Origin: Olsenella sp. SW781
GTDB lineage: Bacteria; Actinomycetota; Coriobacteriia; Coriobacteriales; Atopobiaceae
NCBI RefSeq assembly: GCF_012027725.1
Contig: NZ_SJOU01000006.1
Coordinates: 62,001 to 126,000, forward strand
Length of the DNA: 64,000 nucleotides
Reading direction: 5' to 3'
Shown piece after piece: positions 30,878 to 38,658 of this stretch; positions within the stretch are counted from its first letter, which is position 1, and every line of letters begins with the position of its first letter. The translations under genes were made by a program, and so were the position numbers. Below the pieces are notes generated by a model that saw nothing but the letters and a program-made list of their open reading frames with translations, made no database searches and was not told the DNA's origin.

Positions 30878-31258
30878 CGTGCGATTCCCTTCTCGCGCCG
30901 GTTTTCCAATCGTTCAGTATACCCCGACACGCCGCCCGTTCTTCTCGCCGCGCGACTCTCGCCACGAGCGTTGCGCGCAGCGGGGTTATGGCAATCTGGC
31001 GCCGCGGGACGTTGTCCAGATGGGGGTTGTGGCAGCGCGCCCAACCAGCCATCTGGGCCTTTGTGGCGTCATGTTGCGGAAATGCGGGTCGTGGCAGCCC
31101 CAACGCTGCCACGACCCCAATTTCGACAACGCCCTATCGCGCCGGATTGCCACGACCCCAAAGACCGCAGCGCCCTGCCCGTGCGCGCCGCGAGAAGGAC
31201 GCGCCGCCCGGCACCGCTGCTACAATGTTGCCACGCCACGCCTTGTAAGGAGGCGCCC
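30878..31258. repeat. Divergent gap: hisS -10 element, GGGGTCGTGGCAG repeats, lipoprotein promoter
   Basis: Contains the minus-strand TATACT (30916-30921), GTTCTTCTCGCC near 30939, and repeat units GGGGTTATGGCA (30982), GGGGGTTGTGGCAG (31022), CGGGTCGTGGCAG (about 31085), and inverted CTGCCACGACCCC (about 31106) and TTGCCACGACCCC (31147). A TACAAT near 31220 could drive the lipoprotein gene. Confidence 0.7.
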
Positions 31259-32503
31259 ATGGGACGCGTGCGCTCCGCCCTTCTCGCCCTGCTCGCCGCC
31301 TGCTGCCTTGCCGCCTGCGGCGTCCCCATCGACTCGCCCGCGCCGAGCGAGGCGGAGGTGCTCGACTACGCCACGCTCCAGTGCCCCAACGAGGGCTTCG
31401 AGGTCGTGGCGTCCGAGGAGGTGCGCGAGCTCCCGCAGAAGGTCGTCTACACGCTGCGCTCGACCGAGCGCGACCTCACCTTCACCGCCACCGGCGAGAT
31501 AACCGAGCCCGTGAGCGGCAAGTTCCCCTCCGGGCCCAAGCCGCGCGTGTCCTGCGACTACCCCTCCGCAGTCAGGGACCTCTACCACGACGACGTCATC
31601 ACGGAGCTCTCGGAGCGGGTCGCCGGCCAGGGCGAGTCGGGCATCGTCTTCTCGCCCGGCTGGCCCGAGCTCTACGTGCGCAACTATGCCCAGCTCGAGG
31701 AGGCGCTCGCGCTGCTCGAGGAGGTCGACGCCCTCTACGAGCCCGAGCTTGCGTACAACCCCGCCGAGTGGGTCCGCGAGAACGCCTCCACGAGCGTGGC
31801 CATCCGCTGGTTCGACGGCACTCTCTCGGCGGAGGACGGCGATCCCACGGGCTGGAAGCAGCTGGGGGACGTCGCGCTCTACGGCGAGCTTGACGCCGAG
31901 AGGGACCTCGAGGCGCTCGCGAGCGCCTATGCCCAGCTCATCGCCGACGGCGTGGCGCCGGCCGACGCCACGCTGCCCGAGCGCCACCTGGAGTCGCTGC
32001 ACCGCACCGCCATCGACCGCATCGCGGTGCGCGGCGAGGAGGTCCCCTTTGGGCTGGGCGAGACCTCCTGGGAAGACGCCACCAACCCCTACCAGCGCGA
32101 CCACATCTCGGAGGGCGGGGGCGTCGTCGCCCACTGGAGCGACGAGCGTGGCTGCTACCTCGTGCGCGTCAACATGGACGGCACCGACCCGCGCGATCGC
32201 GACGAGGGCGGCTCGTGGCTCGTCCAGCAGGTGGCCCAGCTTGCGGGAGGCAGCTACGAGGATGATGCGACCGGCTTCTCGTGGGAGGTCGGCGACGTGA
32301 GCGGCCACATGGAGTACGTCGGGCTGGAGAGCGGCAGGAAGGTCGCTCGCCTTGAGCTCAACGACCGCACCAGCATGGTCAGCTGCAGCTCCGAGGAGGC
32401 GGGCCTCTCTGACGCGGTGGCGATGCCGGTCGAGGACTTCGCGGCCCTCTTCGGCCTCACGGCCCGCGTTGACGAGGCGGAGGGCGTCATTCACCTGGAG
32501 TAG
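31259..32503 (+). CDS. Putative lipoprotein of unknown function (414 aa)
   Basis: The ATG at 31259 follows AAGGAGGCGCCC. The signal peptide LLALLAACCLAACG carries a lipobox (LAAC, Cys near residue 20). The mature part is acidic, with a small first domain (VYTLRSTERDLTFTATGEI) and a larger second region (TSVAIRWFDGTLSAEDG, HLESLHRTAIDRIAVRGEEV, MEYVGLESGRKVARLELND). No enzyme motif is recognised. It is likely a surface-exposed, membrane-tethered protein; the role is unknown. Confidence 0.75.
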   Translation: MGRVRSALLALLAACCLAACGVPIDSPAPSEAEVLDYATLQCPNEGFEVVASEEVRELPQKVVYTLRSTERDLTFTATGEITEPVSGKFPSGPKPRVSCDYPSAVRDLYHDDVITELSERVAGQGESGIVFSPGWPELYVRNYAQLEEALALLEEVDALYEPELAYNPAEWVRENASTSVAIRWFDGTLSAEDGDPTGWKQLGDVALYGELDAERDLEALASAYAQLIADGVAPADATLPERHLESLHRTAIDRIAVRGEEVPFGLGETSWEDATNPYQRDHISEGGGVVAHWSDERGCYLVRVNMDGTDPRDRDEGGSWLVQQVAQLAGGSYEDDATGFSWEVGDVSGHMEYVGLESGRKVARLELNDRTSMVSCSSEEAGLSDAVAMPVEDFAALFGLTARVDEAEGVIHLE

Positions 32504-32806
32504 GCCCCGGGCCTCCGGGTACGTACACCTCCCGCCCGGGTACGTACAATCCCAGGCCGGGTACGTACTAAGTTGTGAGTTTGATACACTTTCGCCACCA
32601 TGCCTACCTGCGGATTTGTCGCACAGGTCCATGCCTCAGCAGGGAAGTCGTGTACGTACCCGGGCGGGTGGTGTACGTACCCGGCGCGAGGCTGTACGCA
32701 CCCGGAGCCGGCGCGCCCCAGGGCGCGCCGACGCCCCGACGCAAGCGGCCGCCCCCACCCGGGCGGGCAGGGGCGGCCGACGGACGCCAGGTTCTTCTCG
32801 CCTGGC
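32504..32806. repeat. Mirrored array of GGGTACGTAC units (about 21-bp period)
   Basis: Three units reading GGGTACGTAC lie at about 32517, 32538 and 32559, and three complementary units (GTACGTACCC, last one GTACGCACCC) at about 32652, 32673 and 32693. Both triplets repeat at close to 21 bp, about two helical turns. The unique 85 bp between contains an AT-rich piece (TTGTGAGTTTGATACACT) but no convincing gene. TTCTCGCC occurs at about 32796, just beyond the ilvE stop. Confidence 0.75.
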
Positions 32807-33853
32807 CTAGGCGATCTTGACGACCCAGCCCTCGGGACCGGCGACCTCGCCGGCCTGGATGCCGGTCAGGGTCTCGCGCAGCTTGGACATGACGGGGCCG
32901 ACGTGCTCCATGCCGCCCTCGCCGAAGACGACCTCGGTGTCGCCGTTGACGACCTTGCCCACGGGGCTTATGACGGCCGCGGTGCCGCACATGCCGCACT
33001 CGACGAAGGCGCCGCTCGCGACCTCCTCGAACTTCACCGGACGCTCGACGACGGTCATGCCGAGCATCTCCTCGGCCACCTGCACGAGGCTGCGACGCGT
33101 GATCGACGGCAGGATGGAGTCGGTCGCGGACTGCGGCACCACGAGCGTGCCCTCGCGGTCCACGAACAGGAAGTTGGCGCCGCCGGACTCCTCAACGAAG
33201 GTGTGGGTCTGCGGGTCGAGGAACATGTTGTCCGCGAAGCCCTCGGCATGCGCCTGGACGCTCGGGTAGAGGGACATCGCGTAGTTGAGGCCGGCCTTGA
33301 TGGCGCCGGTGCCGTGAGGCGCCGCGCGGTCGTACTCGGGGACCTTGACGGCCACGGGCTTGACGCCGCCGGAGTAGTACGGGCCCACGGGCGTCACGAG
33401 GATGCGGAACTGGTACTCGTCAGCGGGCTTGACGCCGATGACCTCGCCCGTGGCCACCATGAACGGGCGCACGTAGAGCGTGGCGCCGGAGCCGAAGGGC
33501 GGCACCCAGGCCTCGTTGGCCTTGACGACCATCTTGACGGCCTCGACGAACTTGTCCTCCGGGAAGGGCGGCATCACGATGCGGCGCGCGGAGTCGGCCA
33601 TGCGGGAGGCGTTGAGGTCCGGGCGGAAGCAGACGATGTCGCCGTCCTTGGTGGTATAGGCCTTGAGGCCCTCGAAGACCTCCTGGCAGTAGTGGAAGAT
33701 GCCCGCGCACTCGGAGAGCGTGAGGGTGTGGTCGGTGGTGAGGCCGCCCTCCTCCCAGGCGCCGTCGTGATAGTTGCAGACGTAGCTGTAGTCCGTGGGC
33801 TGGTAGGCAAAGCCGAGGCTGCCCCAGTCGATGTCCTTCTTCTCCACTGCCAT
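32807..33853 (-). CDS. ilvE: Branched-chain amino acid aminotransferase
   Basis: A 348-residue fold-type IV PLP enzyme that interconverts Leu, Ile, Val and their 2-oxo acids. Features: CQEVFEGLKAYTTKDGDI, RPDLNASRMADSARRIVMP, YVRPFMVATGE, the PLP lysine in GTGAIKAGLNYAMSL, DPQTHTFVEESGGANFLFV, and SITRRSLVQVAEEMLG. This matches the type-2 (eukaryote-like) IlvE group. The ATG at 33853 follows GAGGGGGCAATC; the longer upstream frame lacks a start context. No leader peptide or T-box is evident. Confidence 0.95.
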   Translation of the reverse strand: MAVEKKDIDWGSLGFAYQPTDYSYVCNYHDGAWEEGGLTTDHTLTLSECAGIFHYCQEVFEGLKAYTTKDGDIVCFRPDLNASRMADSARRIVMPPFPEDKFVEAVKMVVKANEAWVPPFGSGATLYVRPFMVATGEVIGVKPADEYQFRILVTPVGPYYSGGVKPVAVKVPEYDRAAPHGTGAIKAGLNYAMSLYPSVQAHAEGFADNMFLDPQTHTFVEESGGANFLFVDREGTLVVPQSATDSILPSITRRSLVQVAEEMLGMTVVERPVKFEEVASGAFVECGMCGTAAVISPVGKVVNGDTEVVFGEGGMEHVGPVMSKLRETLTGIQAGEVAGPEGWVVKIA

Positions 33854-34027
33854 GATTGCCCCCTCGTGCCGGGATTGTGTGCTGCGCAAACGATAAACCC
33901 ATTCAGGGCGAGAAGAACGACGGGTTGCGGAGGTTGTAACATTGCGCGCCGCGCGGGCAGAGGGCCCCGCGGCGTGCGCGGGGCCCGGCCCGGGAATACC
34001 CACGGTCTGCGGGGTGGCCGAAACGGG
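33854..34027. other. GC-rich gap upstream of the candidate antisense RNA
   Basis: Contains GGCGAGAAGAAC near 33907 and a strong stem CCCCGCGGCGTGCGCGGGGCC near 33964-33984. No gene is seen. Confidence 0.4.
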
Positions 34028-34128
34028 TATACTCGGTATCGAGCAGAGGGTGAGCGCCCTCCTGTTCAGTGACTGACTTTGTGGGTGACACCCACGCGGA
34101 ACAGCCGCCTGCCGGGGCGGCTGTTTCC
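34028..34128 (+). ncRNA. Candidate antisense RNA converging on the small membrane-peptide gene
   Basis: TATACT at 34028-34033 (weak -35) could start a plus-strand RNA near 34040. The RNA would hold GAGGGTGAGCGCCCTC (34045-34061), the tight stem GTGGGT-GAC-ACCCAC (34081-34095) and the stem ending at 34128. It converges on the minus-strand peptide gene and shares the last hairpin with it, the geometry of Fst-type type I antitoxin RNAs. This is inferred from layout only. Confidence 0.4.
34098..34128. terminator. Shared hairpin between convergent transcripts
   Basis: Arms GGAACAGCCGCC and GGCGGCTGTTTCC enclose TGCCGG. It lies 26 bp beyond the stop of the small minus-strand peptide gene and at the end of the proposed antisense RNA. 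There is no clear U-tract on either side. Confidence 0.55.
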
Positions 34129-34153
34129 ATATGGATGGGGCGTCACCCGCAAG

Positions 34154-34234
34154 CTACTTGGTCAGAAGAGCCACGAAGGCAACCGCCAGAACCAGCACGG
34201 CCGCCGCAAGCAGCAGCAAGGTGAGCTTATCCAT
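34154..34234 (-). CDS. Tiny hydrophobic peptide (26 aa), toxin/holin-like
   Basis: A 27-codon frame from ATG 34234 to TAG 34154. It starts MDKLTLLLLAAAVLVLAVAF and ends VALLTK: one short charged head, one membrane helix, a basic tail. A ribosome binding site GGAGGGTTCCT precedes it, and a near-consensus promoter (34292-34320) lies about 60 bp upstream. Short single-helix peptides with strong promoters, structured leaders and a convergent RNA are typical of type I toxins such as Fst or TxpA. It is too short for ordinary gene calling. Confidence 0.6.
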   Translation of the reverse strand: MDKLTLLLLAAAVLVLAVAFVALLTK

Positions 34235-34291
34235 AGGAACCCTCCAATCTCCCCGCAAGGACTGGGAGGGCACCGCCCGCTCGATGGGCCG

Positions 34292-34320
34292 ATTATACGC
34301 GCTTCTCATCTCATTTACAA
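34292..34320 (-). promoter_or_regulatory. Near-consensus sigma-70 promoter for the small peptide gene
   Basis: On the minus strand: TTGTAA (34320-34315), a 17-bp spacer and TATAAT (34297-34292). It is the best promoter match I saw in the window and fires toward the 26-residue peptide with a leader of about 50 nt. Confidence 0.8.
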
Positions 34321-34398
34321 ACATGTGTTCGTAGTTCTTGAGGTTCAGACGGCGTACAATCGTGCCGACAAAAGCAGCGAGAAGAACCGAGGCACGAC

Positions 34399-35442
34399 AT
34401 GCGCATGTTCCGCAACGACTACTCCGAGGGCGCCGCGCCCGAGATCCTGGCCGCGCTCGCCGCCACCAACGACGAGCAGACCGTCGGCTACACCGAGGGC
34501 GACGCCCACTGCGAGCGCGCCCGCGAGCTCATTCGCGCCGCATGCGGGCGCGACGACGTCGACGTGGAGTTCTGCGTCGGCGGGACCTCGGCGAACGTCA
34601 TCGGCGTGACGGGGCTCCTGCGCGACTGGGAGGGCGCCGTCTGCACGAAGGACGCCCACATCAACGTCCACGAGACCGGCGCCGTTGCCGCGTGCGGCCG
34701 CACCGTGCTGCCCACCGACGACGCCGACGGCTTCCTCACGCCGGAGGCCGCCGAGCGCGTCTGGCGCTTTCAGACCTCCACGGGCCGCCACATGACGCGC
34801 CCCGGGTGCGTCTACATCTCCAACACCACGGAGCTCGGCGGCGTCTGGGACCTCGAGCGCTTCGACGCGATCTGCGACTGGGCGGACGAGAAGGGCCTGC
34901 CCGTCTTCCTCGACGGCGCGCGCCTGGGAAGCGGCCTTACCTCCCCCGCCGCGGGCGGCCTCACGCTCGAGCACATCGCCGCGCGCTGCGGGGCCTTCTA
35001 CATCGGCGGCACCAAGAACGGCATGCTCTTCGGCGAGGCCATGGTCATCGCCGACCCGCGTCTCAAGGAGGCCTTCCCGTTCCTGCAGAAGGAGCGCGGA
35101 GGCCTGCTCGCCAAGGGGCGCCTGCTCGGCGTGCAGTTCGAGGCCGCGTTCGAGCAGCCGGCGGACGGCGGCGAGCCGCTCTACTGGCGCCTGGCGAGAA
35201 ACGCCAACGCCTGCGCGTTCCGCCTGCGCGAGGGGCTCGTGCGCCGGGGGTTTGAGCCCTACGGCGAGGCGCCCTCCAACCAGCAGTTCTTCGTCATGAC
35301 GCCCGCCCAGCGCGACGCCTTCGAGGCCGCATGCGGCTGCGAGACCTTCTACGAGCTGCCGGACGGCAACGTGGTCGCGCGCTTCGTCTGCTCCTGGGCC
35401 ACGGCCGAGAAGGACGTGGACGAGCTCCTCGCAGCCGTGTAA
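34399..35442 (+). CDS. Threonine aldolase-like PLP enzyme
   Basis: A 347-residue fold-type I aldolase/beta-eliminating lyase. Typical features are the opening RNDYSEGAAPEILAAL, EFCVGGTSANVIGVTG, HINVHETGAV, YISNTTELGGVW, FLDGARLGSGL and the PLP lysine in YIGGTKNGMLFGEA. It likely cleaves L-threonine or L-allo-threonine to glycine and acetaldehyde; other 3-hydroxy amino acids are possible. A TACAAT lies at 34355-34360. The TAA stop (35440-35442) falls inside the 114-bp palindrome shared with the convergent HAD gene. Confidence 0.9.
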   Translation: MRMFRNDYSEGAAPEILAALAATNDEQTVGYTEGDAHCERARELIRAACGRDDVDVEFCVGGTSANVIGVTGLLRDWEGAVCTKDAHINVHETGAVAACGRTVLPTDDADGFLTPEAAERVWRFQTSTGRHMTRPGCVYISNTTELGGVWDLERFDAICDWADEKGLPVFLDGARLGSGLTSPAAGGLTLEHIAARCGAFYIGGTKNGMLFGEAMVIADPRLKEAFPFLQKERGGLLAKGRLLGVQFEAAFEQPADGGEPLYWRLARNANACAFRLREGLVRRGFEPYGEAPSNQQFFVMTPAQRDAFEAACGCETFYELPDGNVVARFVCSWATAEKDVDELLAAV

Positions 35443-35549
35443 AAGGGGACGGGTTATTTCTCTCAGAGAGCCTGGGACAGGCCCCGGGGAGCGCTCCCCG
35501 GGGCCTGTCCCAGGCTCTCTGAGAGAAATAACCCGTCCCCTTTTACACG
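35436..35549. repeat. Perfect 114-bp palindrome (57-bp arms, no loop) over two convergent stops
   Basis: The arms run 35436-35492 and 35493-35549 with no mismatch. From each end: CGTGTAAAAGGGGACGGGTT, ATTTCTCTCAGAGAGCC, TGGGACAGGCCCCGGGGAGC. The first TAA in each arm is the stop codon of the adjoining gene, so both convergent genes end in identical sequence. It contains both the GGGGACGGG and GGGACAGGCCCC cores seen singly in other palindromes. A bidirectional terminator is likely. Confidence 0.95.
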
Positions 35550-36172
35550 AACGAGTCGATGACCTCGTCGGCGGCGCTCACGTCCTGGACGATGTCGCAG
35601 CCGGTATAGGCGATGACGTAGCAGCCGGCCGCCTTCGCCGAGGCGATGCCCGTCGGCGAGTCCTCCACGGCCACGCACTTCTCGGCGTCCACGCCCAATA
35701 GCTCCATCGCGCGCAGGTACGGGTCGGGCGCCGGCTTGCGGCTCTCGACCATGTCCCCGCAGACGATGACGTCGAAGCGGCTCAGGACCCCCAGCCGCGC
35801 GAGCGCCGTGAGGATGCAGCGGGAGACCGTCATCGACACGAGCCCCACCCTGACGCCACGCGCCCGCAGGTCGTCCAGCAGTTCGGTCGCTCCCGGCTCC
35901 ATCACGAGCGGCGCCTCCGCGTAGGTGCGGTAGCAGTCGTCCCGCAGGCGCTCGTAGTCGTCGATGGATCCCGCCACGTGATGGCGCTCGAGGATGGGCG
36001 GCACCGTCACGCGGTCCTCCCCGCCCGTGAGCACCTCGAGCTCCTCGCGCGAGACCTCGGCGCCCATCTGACGCAGGATATCCTGCACCAGATAGAGGTT
36101 CTCGACCTCGGTGTTGCAGAGCGTCCCATCAAAGTCAAAGAGCACGGCGTCAATGCGCTCCGGGCGCGCCAT
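35543..36172 (-). CDS. HAD-superfamily phosphatase (beta-phosphoglucomutase-like)
   Basis: A 209-residue haloacid dehalogenase protein with DFDGTLCNTE (motif I, DxDGT), a helical cap, GLVSMTVSR (motif II, where Ser is followed by Met), the Lys of SRKPAPDPY (motif III) and AVEDSPTGIASAKAAG (motif IV). The group acts on small phosphate esters or interconverts sugar phosphates; the substrate is unknown. The ATG at 36172 follows AAGGAGG. The stop is inside the palindrome and convergent with the aldolase gene. Confidence 0.88.
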   Translation of the reverse strand: MARPERIDAVLFDFDGTLCNTEVENLYLVQDILRQMGAEVSREELEVLTGGEDRVTVPPILERHHVAGSIDDYERLRDDCYRTYAEAPLVMEPGATELLDDLRARGVRVGLVSMTVSRCILTALARLGVLSRFDVIVCGDMVESRKPAPDPYLRAMELLGVDAEKCVAVEDSPTGIASAKAAGCYVIAYTGCDIVQDVSAADEVIDSFV

Positions 36173-36233
36173 CGCGGCCTCCTTAGGGTCGGCGGTTGGT
36201 GGCAGAAGTGTACCAGACCCCCGCTGACCTGCA

Positions 36234-36251
36234 TGTCAAAGCATTTTGACA
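36234..36251 (+). promoter_or_regulatory. Inverted repeat TGTCAAA-GCAT-TTTGACA, candidate operator
   Basis: An 18-bp perfect inverted repeat 65 bp upstream of the XRE/membrane gene start and 60 bp upstream of the HAD gene on the other strand. It lies where both divergent promoters are expected, so the XRE protein may control itself and the neighbour. Confidence 0.55.
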
Positions 36252-36316
36252 CGTATGCGAGCGACGGGCGCCCACACAACGGGTACCCTATGTGCAACCG
36301 AGGAAAGCGGGGAGCC

Positions 36317-37024
36317 ATGGACGTTGGGACGCGCATACGAGAGCACCGCGAGGCCGCCGGCATGCGCCAGGACCAGCTCGCCGAGCTCTGCCGGGTGAGC
36401 CGCCAGACCATCAGCAACTGGGAGCGCAACAAGACCCTGCCCGACGTCGTGAGCCTCAAGGTCATGGCACACGAGCTCGGCACCACGGTGGACGCCCTCA
36501 TCGGGGACGACATACCGGAGATCAGGCGCCGAGCCGACTCGGAGGCGCGGAGGTTTCTGACACTCTATCTCCTGAACCTCGCCTTCATGCTGGCAAGCGA
36601 CGTCATGAACATGGGGTCAAACTGGGGCGGCCACGCCTTCGACGCCCCTGTCTGGACCTACCTCCGCGCCGCCGTTGCGGGTGCCTGGCTGGTCGTCCTC
36701 GTCCCCTACGTGCGGCTGGTCAGGCGCCACAGATTCGCCTATATCGGCGAGATCGGCCGCTATCTCGACAAGAACCTCGTTCTCGAGGAGTCGCGCGTCA
36801 CGAGGGTCGCCCGGTCGATGCTCCGTCACATCCAGGTCTGGAACGGCGTGCTCCTCACGCTCGCCGCCCTCGCCGGGCTCGCGGCAGGGGGCGTGCTCAC
36901 CCCGGGCATGGCGGCCTGCCTCGTCGCCGTGTGCGCCGCGCTCGTCGCCCTCGGCGTCCACCTCGACAAGGAGCGCCAGCGCTGGGGCGGATCGGTCAAC
37001 CCGCCGCTCCCTCCGCAGCGCTGA
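36317..37024 (+). CDS. XRE regulator fused to a multi-helix membrane domain
   Basis: The 235-residue protein starts at ATG 36317 after AGGAAAGCGGGGAG. Residues 1-65 form a Cro/C1-type HTH (MDVGTRIREHREAAGMRQDQ, LCRVSRQTISNWERNKTLPD). Residues 85-230 hold about four membrane helices (FLTLYLLNLAFMLASDVM, TYLRAAVAGAWLVVLVPYV, VLLTLAALAGLAAGGV, AACLVAVCAALVALGV). Such HTH-membrane fusions are common in Actinobacteria and Firmicutes as membrane-tethered regulators of envelope stress or small-molecule response; the signal here is unknown. Confidence 0.85.
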   Translation: MDVGTRIREHREAAGMRQDQLAELCRVSRQTISNWERNKTLPDVVSLKVMAHELGTTVDALIGDDIPEIRRRADSEARRFLTLYLLNLAFMLASDVMNMGSNWGGHAFDAPVWTYLRAAVAGAWLVVLVPYVRLVRRHRFAYIGEIGRYLDKNLVLEESRVTRVARSMLRHIQVWNGVLLTLAALAGLAAGGVLTPGMAACLVAVCAALVALGVHLDKERQRWGGSVNPPLPPQR

Positions 37025-37031
37025 TGCGCCC

Positions 37032-37490
37032 TCAGAGCTCGATCTCGGCGTACGAAACGTGGTTGCGCCGCTCCATCCACGAGAAGAACTCCTCGGGCGT
37101 ACGCACGGGAATCGCAGAGCGCCCGAAGTCGCGCGCGTTTCTCGTCACGATGACGGACGCGTCGATGCTCGTGGCGACCTGGTACGCCAGCGCGTCCTCG
37201 AAGTCAGGCCAGTCAGACTCCAGCGCCCGGTCCACCTCGCGCTCCCCCGGCGCGCACACGCGCACGAAGCGGCGCAGGGCAAGCAGCGCCTCGCGCGCAG
37301 CGGGCGCGCAGGACGGACGCCCGCCGTTGCTCAGCACGTAGAAGATGTCAGTGACCTGCGATGAACTCGCCCAGAGCTCGTAGTCCCCCATCTCGGCAAA
37401 GATCATGAGCCTCCGCGCGAGCTCGTAGAAGCCACCGCGCCGGGCGAGAAAGTCAACGAGCACGTTGCTGTCCACGAGTACGCGAATCAT
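37032..37490 (-). CDS. PIN-domain ribonuclease toxin
   Basis: A 152-residue PIN protein. The metal-binding acids are Asp in RVLVDSNVLVDFLARR (residues near 7 and 13), Glu/Asp in the middle helices, ESDWPDFEDALAYQVA (Asp cluster near 93-98) and VTRNARDFG. PIN toxins cut RNA, often tRNA or rRNA. The gene overlaps the antitoxin by 4 bp (ATGA). The C-terminal PVRTPEEFFSWMERR resembles other PIN toxins found with RelB-like partners. Confidence 0.88.
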   Translation of the reverse strand: MIRVLVDSNVLVDFLARRGGFYELARRLMIFAEMGDYELWASSSQVTDIFYVLSNGGRPSCAPAAREALLALRRFVRVCAPGEREVDRALESDWPDFEDALAYQVATSIDASVIVTRNARDFGRSAIPVRTPEEFFSWMERRNHVSYAEIEL

Positions 37491-37789
37491 CGGCCGTCCC
37501 CCATCAGACCGGCGTCGGCAAGCCGCTCCGCCCGCGCCTGCCTCACGTCCATGGCCGCGAACCGCTCATCGAGCTCGACTCTGGTGACGGCGTCCACCGC
37601 CGCGACGGCAGCGCGCAGCCGCGCCTCCCGCGCCTCCCCAGAGGCAGAGAAGGGCAGCGCACGCCTCGAGATGACATAGTCGTACAGCTCGTTGATCGCC
37701 TGAGAGGCGTTGGTCCCCAGCTCCCTGAGCACCTGGTTGCCCAGCTCCTTCTTGGCCTGCGACATCCGCCCCGTAACCATCGCGTCCAC
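37487..37789 (-). CDS. RelB/DinJ-like antitoxin partner of the PIN toxin
   Basis: About 100 residues from a GTG at 37789, chosen because GGGGAGG lies six bases upstream and an operator covers the longer frame. The N-terminal VTGRMSQAKKELGNQVLREL, GTNASQAINELYDYVISRRA is a ribbon-helix-helix of the RelB/DinJ type; the rest is an acidic/basic helix that would wrap the toxin. It is the promoter-proximal gene, as expected for antitoxins that autorepress. Confidence 0.82.
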   Translation of the reverse strand: MDAMVTGRMSQAKKELGNQVLRELGTNASQAINELYDYVISRRALPFSASGEAREARLRAAVAAVDAVTRVELDERFAAMDVRQARAERLADAGLMGDGR

Positions 37790-37807
37790 AGCCGGCCTCC
37801 CCAAATC

Positions 37808-37828
37808 GTTGTACCGTACAACACTATA
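37808..37828 (-). promoter_or_regulatory. Toxin-antitoxin promoter with palindromic operator
   Basis: GTTGTACCGTACAAC (37808-37822) is a perfect 7-bp inverted repeat around C. On the minus strand it follows TATAGT (37828-37823) directly, so an autorepressor bound there would cover the transcription start. The -35 is weak. Confidence 0.7.
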
Positions 37829-37877
37829 CCACATCACATCACCCACCCCCCCGGCGGTAAGAGAGCCCGTCGACGCG

Positions 37878-37962
37878 AGCCGCCCCGGCAGCCTCCCGAT
37901 TTCCTAAGCAGAAGTTTCACGGAGTGCACTTCTGCGTGGAAATCGGGAGGCTGCCGGGGCGG
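37878..37962. repeat. Palindrome with 26-bp arms between the TA promoter and DUF47 gene
   Basis: GCCGCCCCGGCAGCCTCCCG continuing to ATTTCC (37878-37903) pairs exactly with 37937-37962. Inside, CAGAAGT and ACTTCTG form a second stem. GTTCTTCTCGCC follows at about 37977. It lies 27 bp beyond the DUF47 stop and is the likely terminator of the pit operon. Confidence 0.85.
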
Positions 37963-37988
37963 CCCCACGAGCGAGACGTTCTTCTCGC

Positions 37989-38615
37989 CTACGCGTCCTT
38001 CATGATGATGTCACGCACGATGGCGGAGACGCGGTCGCAAGCGTCGAGGCAGAGCTCCATGCGGTCGAAGATGCGCAGCCAGCTGACCGCGTACTTGCCG
38101 CTCGCGTCCTCCTCGTCAGAGAAGAGGCGGCGCAGCGCCTTCTGGTAGACGGTGTCGCCCTCGTCCTCCACGGTGCCGACGCCGATGGCCTTCTCCAGGA
38201 CGATGCGGTCCTTCTTGTAGTCGGGCAGGTGGTTGATCATCTCCTGCATCTCGCTCACGGCGTGCACGGTGAGCTCGGAGATCTGCTTGGCCTCGAGGCG
38301 CAGGTCGGAGAGGTTGAAGAGGTCGAGCCGCACCGCGACGCCGTACATGGAGTCGACGACGTCATCCATGGCCAGGGCCAGGTTGGAGATGTCCTCGCGG
38401 TCGATCGGCGTGATGAAGGAGGTGTAGAGCTTGGCCATGATGGCCTTCACGCGCTCGTCGCAGGTGGACTCGTAGACCTTCATCTGCGGGATGCTGCTCA
38501 TCGACTCGGGGAACTCCGTGATGATGGTGTTGTACTCGTTCGCGGCCTCGGTGATGAGGGCGGCGAACTCCTTGAGCATGGTGTAGAACTCGTCTTCCTT
38601 CTTGATGCGGGGCAT
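37989..38615 (-). CDS. DUF47/PhoU-like phosphate transport accessory protein
   Basis: A 208-residue all-helical protein starting at ATG 38615 after AAAGGAGTTGAC. Segments such as RIKKEDEFYTMLKEFAALIT, TPIDREDISNLALAMDDVVD and GKYAVSWLRIFDRMELCLDA, CDRVSAIVRDIIM follow the DUF47 pattern, a PhoU-like fold with acidic metal-binding turns. It is encoded directly behind pit, its usual partner, and likely regulates the carrier. The frame extension upstream of 38615 overlaps pit and is rejected. Confidence 0.92.
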   Translation of the reverse strand: MPRIKKEDEFYTMLKEFAALITEAANEYNTIITEFPESMSSIPQMKVYESTCDERVKAIMAKLYTSFITPIDREDISNLALAMDDVVDSMYGVAVRLDLFNLSDLRLEAKQISELTVHAVSEMQEMINHLPDYKKDRIVLEKAIGVGTVEDEGDTVYQKALRRLFSDEEDASGKYAVSWLRIFDRMELCLDACDRVSAIVRDIIMKDA

Positions 38616-38658
38616 GTCAACTCCTTTGTCTGTGGCGAGAAGAACGCGCGCTCGGCGC

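Noticed and set aside
30878-31258. T-box or other riboswitch upstream of hisS
   Set aside because: No specifier stem or T-box sequence; the hisS -10 lies only about 40 bp upstream, leaving no room for a leader.
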